Of a DNA stretch of 64,000 nucleotides, positions 42,401 through 54,400 are shown one piece after another (within the stretch, counting starts at the first letter, position 1; every line of letters starts with the position of its first letter). The translations under genes and the position numbers were made by a program. The stretch is from the NCBI GenBank assembly GCA_018389105.1, contig JACATO010000591.1:2714501-2778500 (forward strand). The letters run 5' to 3'. Origin of the DNA: Nautilus pompilius. Lineage: Eukaryota; Mollusca; Cephalopoda; Nautilida; Nautilidae. A model generated the notes under the pieces. The model was given only the letters and a program-made list of their open reading frames with translations. It had not been told where the DNA came from and searched no databases.

Positions 42401-45400
42401 ATAACCATCCAAAGTTAAAGGGTTAGTTCAGACTCCTCCATCACCTTATTTGTAGTAATGCAACTGATTTATGAACCTATGTTTTGTTGATCTTTCCATG
42501 TTGCCATCATCAGGGTGTAGTCCTGAGAACTATTTTGGCATATAACAGGGGTCACCAAACATTTTTCACAGTGGGCCGGATAACTGAAAGAATGACGAGC
42601 GCGGGCCGCATAATCATTCTGTTCAATACTTGCAAGCCAGAACGAAAGCTCTGGGAAAAAAGACGAAACACTAAGTTTAGCATTCCATGTTAATCATGGG
42701 TGAGTGGCGTCCAATGCACAAAAAACAAAGACAACCAACATATTTATTTACTAAAAAGTTATCAAAGAAGGTGACGTTAGCAAAAATATAGTTACATCAG
42801 ACCTAGTGTGCACATATCCGAATCTTACAAACTAAGCAGCAAAAAAGGTTAGTGAGATTTGTGAAACTGACGTTTGGCTTTCAAGATATCATCAATATTT
42901 GGTTTGGAATTGCTGCATCCAATCAAGAGAATTGCTTTCAAATGTTCATCAGTCAATCTCGTTCGATGTGTTGACTTCACATACTTCATTTTTGAAAATG
43001 TTTGCTCACAGACATAAGTTGTTCCAAACAATGATGCCATACCAGCGGCAAATTTCTTCAATTTCGGAAACTCAACATCAGGTAAGAAGCGGTAAAATTC
43101 AACAAGTTTTCCTTCTCTGTGCTTCTCTTTCAACAAGTCATTTGCTTGCAAATCAATGAGCTCCAACTGTAGTTCAACTGGCACATCATCAAGGTTACAA
43201 TCAAATGGATTCTGGAACAGAAGAATGTCACTCTCAATTCTGTCGAGATCTGAAAATCTCTCCAAAAAATGCTTCTTCAAGTCACGAATAATCTTTTTAG
43301 GAAAATCGAGGTTGACATCTTCAGCAATTGTAGCGCAAAACTCTTTGAAACAGTGAAAATGAGAGAAGTTTTCTCCTTCCAGTTGTGCTTCAAACAATGA
43401 CAGCTTTCTCCGAAATCCTTTGATGATTCTGTAAAGATCACAGACGAGGTTATTCTTTCCCTGAAGTTTCAAGTTCAGTTCATTCATGTGCGATGTAATG
43501 TCGACCAAAAATGACAACTTTGACAGCCAGGTAGGATCTGACAGCTGTGGATCAGCTCTATCTTTTTCAGTGAGAAAAACATCTATTTCGTTTCGGAGCT
43601 TGTAAAAACAAAACAGGACTTTACCGCAGCTGAGCCACCTCACTGCTGTGTGATAAGGCAAGCCAACTCTTCCGTTATCTGAAAGTCCAAATTGACACCA
43701 CGAATGAACACAAGAAGTTGTGACATACTCGAGAGATCAGTAGATTCATCCAGCGCCAGAGAATACCACAAGTTCCTAGCTTTCTCGCGTATCTGTAGCA
43801 CTATGGTCTCTCCAAGTTCTTCTGTTCTCTGCACAACTGAACTTGCCGAAAGGCTGATACTTCCAAACAAATCGGCTTTCTCAGGACACAAGTCATTTGC
43901 TGCTTCCATCATACATTCTTTGATGAAGTTGCCATCAGTAAACGGTTTTCCTCGCTTTGCCAACTTATGCACTATTTTGTAACTTGTACGAGTGACAGAT
44001 TCATTTTCAGCAAAACTTTCTCGTGAAGAGATTTCTTTGAGTTTCTAAACCACGTTTCGTGGACTCATATTTCTCAGAGCGTAACTTTCCAGAAAACTTT
44101 GAATATGTTGATAGATGTTTTGTTTCATAGTGACGCCGAAGATTGTACTCTTTCAAAACGGCAACAATTTCGCTGCATACCATGCAACTAGCTTTCTGGT
44201 CCTTTGTTTCCACAAAGAAGTACTTTACTCCCCATTCTTTATTGAAAACGCGACACTCGGCGTCCACTTTTCTTTTCTTAGTAGCCATAATAAAGGGTGA
44301 AGAAAACAGCCTAGAGACCAGCTCGATTAACACCTTGACCGGGGAATTTTTCTGAGCCTTCTTGCCCATGATGTATCAATTATCCATGAAAAAATTTAAA
44401 AAATTTTATTTCACAACATCTCGTGTTCCATCCGTTTTATCACGCAAATTCAAGTACCACCGGCGGGCCTGATGAACTGACGTCGTGGGCCTGATCCGGC
44501 CCGTGGGCTGTAGTTTGGTGACCCCTGGCATATAATGATGTTAATTTTGCAAAAGATGTCTTAGCAGGTATTTCTATTTTTGGATTGTACAAGTGGCCTG
44601 AACTATTCTTGGAGTGATGATCTTTCAAGCTGCTAAGCTTTTGATTAATTGATTTATTCTTTTTAACACCCTTTCACCCACTGTGCCACCAAGGCATGTC
44701 TGTTTTAGAATATTTAATCTTCCTATCAGTTAAGTGTTATCCAGATCTTATTGACCTCAACACTATGCACATGCACTTAGTAGTGTGTAGGAATCCACAA
44801 CCACATGGACTGGTTGCCTCTTTTGCATTAGTCAATTGTTAGTTTTACTAAGGAAATGAGAAATGTCCCAACCAACCAACCAACCGTCTACTTTCTGAAA
44901 ATAATACATTACTTTTCATTTTCCATTCCAAATAAACATTCACTTTTAACACCATAGCCAATAAAATTTTTGTTTTCTAATAAACTTCTTTTTTTTCAGA
45001 CCAATCTTAGTCCTCTGGAATTACAAATATACATGTAGGAATACTAATAATTATCAGTATCACCAGGGGCTACCAAAGCTTCAGCACCTGCACTCAATTA
45101 AGCTGCAGTCAACAATATTAAACCATTTAATTATGTATAACTTCTAAACTCTACTGTTAAACTATTTATGATAATTAAGTAGGTGAAGTACAAAAGGAGC
45201 CAGCAAATTAAGTGAATTTCCAGAAACCAAATAAGAAAGAAACATGGCTGTAATTGCTGATATTAAATAACCAATAGCAAAAAAAAAATTTTTTTAATCA
45301 ACTAATATACCCATTACCAACAGAACTACCAAGAGGAAAACAAATATAGCTTCTTTTTACTTGACTATTCAGATATTCTCATGGGTGTCCACAAGGGACA

Positions 45401-48400
45401 GGGAAAGGGGTGGGGGTGCCATCCCCTGGAAAGTTGATGATGATAGTGTAATGATGGCATTACTTTTGCCTGATCTGCCATGCTCACTGGTACATGGTGA
45501 CTTGTGGAAATAACAAGTTTGACTGCACTTGGACAAAGGTCAAAGGCCAGGAAGAAAGTAGCAATATAAGGCACTGGCAGAGCATGCTGGATATGTCAGA
45601 GTAAATAGCTAAACCATCCATCTGTTTCTCTAGTTTTGATAAACCAGCTGATAGGTTATTAAGAAATGAAGGGATCACCAATCGGTTAGTATAACTGCCT
45701 TTTGATTAGTTAGCTAGTCACCCTTATTGCACTTCTAATTGGTTAATTGAACTAAGCACTAGGAACCACTTTCAGATCTCTCTAGACTATAAATTTGGCA
45801 AAGAAATTCCCATCCAATAGCTGAATGACCCAGTTAAGTCAAACCAAGTATGGTTTACATATGTATTTGTTATAGATATTTCGTTAATTCTCATTTTTCA
45901 AAGATGGATATCAGAAAGATTTAGCAAAACAGAAATTAGAAACATCAGAGAAGGCAAGAACTTACAAACAAAGCTGTGCTATCTCTGGTCCAGGTTCAAC
46001 AGCAGTTAAATGTGATCAATTCAATCATTATAATGATAACCTTGATAATATTGGATTGTATCGAGTTTATTCGTTTAAAAGGTAACGGAAAATCTTAAAC
46101 AATCTACTTGTAAAAGATGACTTGTCTCTTGAGAATTATGATTTCAAAAAGATACAAAAGGAGAACAGTTTCCGTTCTATAGCCAAATCAATATTCACCA
46201 TGACTTAGTTATTTCTCACACCTAAAAGCAGCAATTACTAAATATTGAACAATTTTCCACTGCCAGTTCACCGTTGAACACAGGAAGCCTTCACCACAGC
46301 ACCTTTTACAAGGTATAAAGACGTTCATGAAAGTGAAAGAAGTCACATTCTTACTGCTTGGCACAGAAATGCACAGGTGTATGATGTAACTAACTTTTTG
46401 GCCATCAGGAAAGGAAATGAACATTGTGTCAACTGGACATTGTTTGAAGCAAGACACTGAAGAGAAACAGAAAGTATTATATCCAATATTGTCAACCATT
46501 CTATTGTGTTGTACACAACACTGCATAGTAAAGGAAGCAAAAACTGGAAATGTTTAAAGCCTATCTAATTTTCATATTGAATCAGGAGATGAGATGCTGG
46601 AAAACCATTTGGAAAATGCTCCAACTAATGCTCACTATGCATTTTGTTCATGTAAAAACTAAACTAATCAGTCTCTGTGAAGAAACTATCAGGGAAGAAA
46701 GTTTCTTCGACAAACAATTCCACTGAATTTTCAGTAATTGCTGATGAAAGTACTGACACATCCGGAAAGAAACAATTTTCGCTTGGTGTACATTCCATCA
46801 ACACAACGGCGACTGAAAATATTATCCGAGAGGAATTTTTGTATTCACAAGACTACACGAACACATTGTTACTTCCATTGCCAATACCATCATTGATCAG
46901 TGTACAGAGTTTGGCTTGAATCTAGAAAAATACATGGCCAATGATATAACGACAGGTGCACTACAATTGCAGGAAAGGAAAGGGGTTTACAAGCTACAAT
47001 AAAAAGTCACTATCTAAAAGCTGTTTTTGTCCATTGTGCTGGCCATAAACTCAATCTGGTTGTGAACGATTTGAATTGTGTACCTGAGATACGCAATACA
47101 ATTGGATTGGTAAATCAAATCAAAGCTATCATACAAATTTTCTGTGAGAGTCCAAAGAGAAGATTTCTTTACGAGTGTGCCACTAATATCTGAAACACAA
47201 TGGACTAGAGAACACAAAAGCATTATATTTTTTCTGACAACTTTGAATACATTTTTACCAGTTTAGCATACTGGCCACTACAGCTTCAGGTACAACATGA
47301 CAAGATGCACACCAATCAGAATCTAATTCAAGCACAATGATGTTCATTTTTTGTCTGCCTGCAATTTCTAGCTAATCAGCAGAATCAGTAACATAAGCTT
47401 TACCATTCATCACTAGAGAGCTGGTTTGCTGCAGAAAATAAACAAAATTTCTGTTTTCCTTTTTGCTTTTAACCTGTACAAACGGTGCACATTGGATGTG
47501 AAGAATTCAAAAACTAAATTATAAAAAATAAATAAGGGTATGAAATTGAACACTTGGAAGCTGCAGCTATCACCTGCTTTCAGATGTGGTCCAAAAAAGG
47601 GGGACAATGTGTTAGCAAATTAAAAAAACGGACTCAATGGGTCCTTATAGTACACTGATCTATTCCCTTCCATTCATCAAGCACCTACACACCAGAAAGG
47701 TCATTTAGTACAATGAGAAGGTGTAAACATGGCTGAGGTCAACAATGGCAGATGATTGTTTGCCAGGAATTTGTATGGTAAAGTCACAGCTAACAGGCAC
47801 AAACTTATTCAAAAAATAATGGACAAATTTGGACATGACCAGAAAATAAAAATGTGTTGTTTTTTAATTGTTTTGTTACTGAGAGCTCTGATGGGATAAC
47901 ACAATAGGAAAGAAAGCATATTAATATCGAAAAAATAAATTAATTTAAAACAATTCTAAATGAATCACAAGAAATATTTCTAAGTAAAAAAATTATTGAT
48001 GAAAATCAAATACCTTTGATAGGGAAAAAAAATAATTAGTATCTTTTTATTTTTGACGTTAGTATGCTTTCATCGCTTAGCAGGCTCTCTGCACTTGATA
48101 TTATTCTGTCACCCCCCCCCCCTGGAAAAATTCCTGTGGACACATGAAAGTTTTAGATAATATATATTTACTGTTTAATTTATGGATCATCTTCATGTTA
48201 AAGTGGAAAAGTAATCAATGAATTATTACATTCATAAAGTCTAAAAAATAAAAATCAGAAAACTATTATTGAAAGCAAATGATGTTATACAAATAGTATA
48301 TCAGATCTCTTAGTTCTTATTTAATAAAGAATTAAATAAATACTGAAGTTAATCATTTAATACGTTTAATTTACCCAATGACTAAAACATTTTGTAATAG

Positions 48401-51400
48401 CTTCCCTATGTCATTAGTTTCTAGAATATTTTAGTAAATGTAAAATTTTGGTACTTTTCAAGCAATCTATACCATAGCTCTCCAATCAAAACTACTAACC
48501 ACCTGAGTATCATTGTGCTAAATCATGTTTGTATGAGTTGCAACATTACTAACTTTTCTTTTATGAATCACTGAAAAAGTAATCAGTAAAATGAAAGTCC
48601 ACCATTGTAGGTCATACTGTGTATTGTATATTTTTATGCACTTCAACAGGCTAAATTCTAAAGAAATATCATAAACTGAGTTTTAGATAGCAGACTGTGG
48701 AATGTTTTGGTTTTTTTTTTTTTTTTCAAACTACACTATCCCAAGAAAGTAATAAGGAGACTAAGAAAGTAGTGTGGAAAATGTGACCTTTAGTAAAATA
48801 TGCTTTCCTCATCTCTCTTGTACAGCGGTAAAGTAGTAGTGAGAGGTCAAAGCTGTATGAACTGCATCCAACAAAATGGTAGATGATGCAGACATCAAAG
48901 AAATTTTTCCTGAACGTCTGGATCCAGTTGGCAATAATAGCTGATTTACCACAGCCTGTCTCTCCTTTCAGTACCATAATGCGCTGATCCTTGGGTGCTG
49001 AAAAAGCTGGTGGATTTCTATTTAAAAAATAATAAAATCAAAATATTACTGAATTCATCTTTTTAAAATATTTAAAATCTAATTTTATAATTGACAGTTT
49101 AATAATAATTTTAAAAAATAATTTAGAAAGGCTTCATTTGCCAAGTTTAACCTACAGATGTTTCCTTTGGAGATATGACTAGTTTTCAAAAATTTTTCTG
49201 GTAAAGAATACATTTAATTAGATAAAATTTATTGAAACTAACAGCACATTATATGCAACAAGATGGCATAAATTTAAAATTTTCAAGCAACATTCAAAAT
49301 TAGACATTAGAAAATGTTATTTTAGTAATTGTATCGTCACACTTTGGAATGCTTTAGCAAATTAGATAGCATACAACATGAGTGTTTACAAGAACAGATG
49401 AAACTCATTTTTCTGCAAAAGGGACTTATATAGGTTTTAAAACTTCCATCCTTTCTTACTTTCTACATCTATAAAACAGCAGTAGTAAGCAATACAATTA
49501 ACTAGATGTGGTTAATTTCAGGACAAAACAGTGTGTTCCACTTCTCATTTTCCCACATGAGAACAGTGTTGTTTTTTTTCAAATTTGTTATATTAGAATA
49601 AATCCTTTTTCTCATAAGTTTAAAACACCCTCTTTTTTCAGTTCAGTACATATATCTATTGAATGACCATTCTAGGGGCAGACTCTTGCATTCACCTCTC
49701 TTTTACTAAAAAATCCATTAGCCAACTACAACACATAGAGAGTTCAAGTTATGGTCTCCTAACCTTTGCATATTGCCATAACTAAGCATCAGACACGTTA
49801 CATTAAAATGATTCAGTTAAATATGTAAGCTGGCTAAAGGAGAGAATAATTAATTTTTTCATTTAAAATAGCAATATTTTTACAGTCTAAGTGAAAGTAA
49901 AAATAAAAAAAAAACTGAAACATTTTTGAAAAAAAATGTACAGGCTCAAGATGTTCCGAGCTCTTCCATCACTAGGGAGACCAACAAAAAGAAACAGACT
50001 GAGCTACAACCAGAACTCTGCTAAAGCATTTCCTTCTTTCAGATTTTTTTATATTTCAAAGTACCTTTTTCTATCTCTCTCTCTCTCTCTCTTAAGTGAA
50101 GATAATCATCTAAACATGATTGCTTTGACATACTTTTGTAAAATGAATGTATACCTCTGAGCAAATTTGAAAACAAATCAACAATTAAAAATTCAGATGT
50201 TAAATCTCCCGATTTGATTGGCCTGCTTTTGCATAATTCAAAATTTCTGGTTTGTGCTACCCACAGTTTTCTTGCTTATCACTCTGTCCCAATTTTATTG
50301 GTTCATTTTTGTGCATTTTAAAATTTCCAATTTGTGCCTTGCCTGTTATTATTATTATTATTATTATTACTATTATCATCATCATCTTTTGTTTCAATGT
50401 ATCAGCTTCTTTGAGAAAAAAATATGCATCAGGGTGAGCATGAAAAAATGATTGATATCTGTGAAATTTGGCAGGTCTGCCGCATAGACAGGAACCGCCA
50501 CCCAATTTTTTAGACATATTTTAGATCAGAAAATTATTGACTCAAGTGCCTTTTAGTATTTAATTATTTGTATATTTTTAGTCCACAGTACTAGAACTTC
50601 TGCTTCCTTTAACTCTTTAGCATAATCTCAATTATTACATTTCTATGCAAACCTTAATTTTCATAAGCATTATTGGAAGAGAAAGTACTCTATCTCAAAT
50701 TTAGTAAAAATTCTTATTAAAAAAAGAGGTATTGAATGTTGAAAAATGAAACATATTACATCTACTTAATGTGGTGTTAAATGTTTTATTTTCAAAATAA
50801 TTAAGTGTTTTTGACTATGTGCACCAGCTATCTACAGTTAAAACCATTAGGTATAGGCCATAACTATAAACCAGACAAAGTATCAGCAAGGTTTGATGTT
50901 AGAATTAAAATATATTTGCAAATAGAATAAGGAATGACATATCAATGGTTAGATGTTGATGGAAATAGTGAAAATCAGTTTAAAAATCAAAATGACTATT
51001 TTTTGGGAGCTATTGAGAAGCCATGACAGGCTGCTGCCTCCTTGTAAAAATTGGTGAATTAGTTGAGACTATCAGAAATTTCTTAATATTTACTTATGAG
51101 GAAACAGCATGCTTATCTCATAAGGAGGATGAAACGGGGGTGTCTTCTTCTTTTTCAGTAGACTTGGAACAGTCTACAGCAGACTTTGCAAAGTCGGTGA
51201 GCTGCTGCATAATGCTGCTAATTGCTGTCGTCTGAAAAAAAATTTTTCTCCTGCTTTCAGCAAAAGCTTCATGTTCTGCCCACTCCCAGTAGTTCTCTTC
51301 ATCTGTACAAATGCAAAATAGATACAGCCTGATTATTCATATGCCAAAGACACTTTCCATTAAAACAATCAAAATGGTGAGGTTTTGTTTATTTGATACA

Positions 51401-54400
51401 TGCATTTCATTTTTTTTCCACTGTGCCTTTAATCTTTTATTGTGACTAAACTTATTGGACATAAGGTGAAATTGTTGCTCTTCATATATCACTGTATAGG
51501 ATGGCAGCATAAAAGATTTTCAAAAAGTTATCTTAAAAACCATACATAGCATTTTTCCTTACTTCTATGAAGATCTTAATTTTTTGTCTACCTAATTACA
51601 TTTTCTTGGAGGTAAACTAGAATTTATTGTGAATGAAATGCATATTTAAAATAACTCTAAATGTGATTAAAAGGAAAATTTTTTTCCTTTTATATTTACA
51701 ACACAAATCTAAATGGACAATATTTGAATGGATATGAATAATTATTTCAAAGTTATTTGTCTACTGCTTTTCAATCTAAAAATCAAAAGCATGCCCTAAA
51801 ATAAGGGGTGATAAATTTTCAAGATTTTTTTACCACATTCTGAAACTGATTCAACATTTGATATAAAAGAACAAAGTAAGCTGACAAGTGTATTTTTGAA
51901 ATACTTTCTCTGAGATCTATTCAAATTTTTTGCCTTACTTGGCATTGTTGGAATTAGCAAAACTTCTAACCAAATACCAAATGTACCAACAATATTTTGG
52001 GATATTTCTCAATACTGCAGAAAATAAAGTGGTGTGCTTAAACTTAAAATCAGTTTCTTCTAGATCTTTGCCCTACCACACAGACTTACTTAACCACTTC
52101 AAGTCAGTGGGGTTGAGCTGAACTTTAAAGGAAATTTACAATTGTTGAGTTGATGTTTCATATCACAAATGACCTCCAAGAACATGTGATGCCAGACAAA
52201 ATGTGACATTTGCAATAAAACATTTCCATTCTTCAGACAACAACATAGAAACTCGTGACAAGACGATTGATATTATGTTTCAAAAATAGATATGTAAGCA
52301 TATATTTCTCTTATAAAAATGATACACCAATATGAAAATGTGCTAAAAGATACCAAAAAATTGATCTTGATTATTGCAACATCTTAAGATGGTGTTGTTG
52401 TCTAAATTCAAAATACATTTTAAAGTAGTAAAATAATAGTTTAATTTCTAGAAGCTTTTTTTTTCACATTTACACAAATTTCCTCTACATAATTCTCAGA
52501 TTGTCTTAGCTATGCTTCTGAAAAAGAAAGATATGTCAAATTTAAAATTATAAAACTAGCCACTCACTCCTCCTTTCCTTTTTTTTTCATCTTGTAGATA
52601 GAATGATTTATGCAGTGTAAAATATAGATCACACCAGTTACTCTACAGTCAAATTGGTAAGAACTAAGAAACAGTCTTCTAACAATGCTGTAAAGCAAGA
52701 ATTATCTTTAATAATTAAGTTATGAATATACAAATAAACTCAACTTTATATTATTGTGTTTAAAAATAAGAGTTTGGAAGTTGTAAAGAGGGATCCACGC
52801 TTTACCACTTTCTACACATAAATATAACAGTTTCCATCTAACTGATCAATATTTAACAGTGCTAGTTAGGAGATTAGTTAAAACATGCATTTCTAAATTT
52901 CTTGGAAGAAACACATGGACTGAGATGCAATGGTAAAACTCCACAACAATCATTATATGCTACTGTGACTTAGTATACAAACAATAAGGGGAAATAACCC
53001 CCATAGTGCAAATGGCTCATATGTTTCACAAAAATAGTAGGTAATTGTCCCAGCTGATGAAATACATATACAAAACAACAATTCATCTAGATACAGTGTT
53101 TTAGACTTTTCATTAATTTTTTTAAAATAAAAAATAACCTTGTCTGCCAATAGTCTGGATGGAAGTCAGTAGTTGAAAGCAAAAATAGAAGTATAACTCC
53201 ATTATATTAGATTGTTACAGACGTTTTGTCGGTTTTCTAACCGCAACAATGAGACTTCATATCGTTGCTGAATGTGAAGTTTATTAATCAAAGTAAGTTC
53301 CATTAAAATCAATACATTTCTGCCAATGAGTTACAAGCGCCTTTATACCATTTTGAAAAAATCTAGATTTCTGGAATCGATAAACTGTTGGAAGGCAGTT
53401 TCAATTGCTGCATGATTGAGAAGGATTTCATATGGATGAAGCTGTTGAGGTGTTTTAAAAGGTGGTAGTCTGTGGGAGAAAAGTCTGGTGAATGGGCTGG
53501 GTGAGGGAGAACTTCACACCCTAACATGTTCAGTTTCTGAAAGTAAATTTTGCAAAATGAGGACAAGAATTGCCATGGAGCAGGATGCATCAAGATGCCA
53601 GGGAAACAGTTGCAGTGGATTGGCTTCAATTGAGACTTTCAGACGGTCATCGTCACATCTGAAAAGACATCTGCTATGCTCCTTATCTTCAAGGCTCACA
53701 TCTGATCGAAATTTTGCAAACTGTCATTGTACTGTGCGCTCATTTGCTGTGTCCTTGCTCCATGTCTGCTCAATGTTAAGAGTTGCCTCGCTTGTTTTGT
53801 GACCTGGTTTGAACTCATGAAGTGAAATGGCATGAAAGACTTTTCTATCCACACTTCACTCAGAACCCTGAAACAAATATCCATTTTATGATTTTTAAAA
53901 AGGTAGGTTTAGCATAATGTATACAAAACTCTGTAAAATGGTATATAATTTATCTACATGCACCTTGACAGGCATGCAAAAACGAACATAATATAAAAAC
54001 CGACAAAAATTTTGTAATGACCTAATATAATAATGGATTTATCTTTCAATTCCATTCTAAATCAAAGCATCTATTACTATCTTCCTTTCAGAAAAAAGTT
54101 TGACAGAGACTTTGTTGTTGTTTCTTTGTTTTTTTCTAATCGATACATAAATCTGAATGTGTGGATGTGTACCCACAAAAAAAAAACAAGAGATTATAGT
54201 TATTGGTATCCAGTAGTGAAAGTTTAGAATTATTTTAATTTTAAACTTTTAACAAGTAAATATATGCCTGAAAAAGTTTTTAAAAATATAAATTATGTGC
54301 ATTTTAGAATTTCCTTTTTTGTGAGGAGGAATAATGCTCATTAAAATATAAACTTTTTTAAAAGTTCGTTTTCCTTCAATGATCTTAAAAAATTAAAGAG

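Larger units (their letters stand above)
39362..48787 (-). other. Large TTC41-like intron between coding exons 3 and 4
   Basis: 9.4 kb, holding a contiguous cluster of transposons: a Tc1-like element, a LINE 3' end, a hAT (40050-44527) and another hAT remnant (46600-47800). Stretches 39362-40050, 44540-46600 and 47800-48780 contain nothing I recognise apart from a C run at 48112-48122. Confidence 0.6.
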
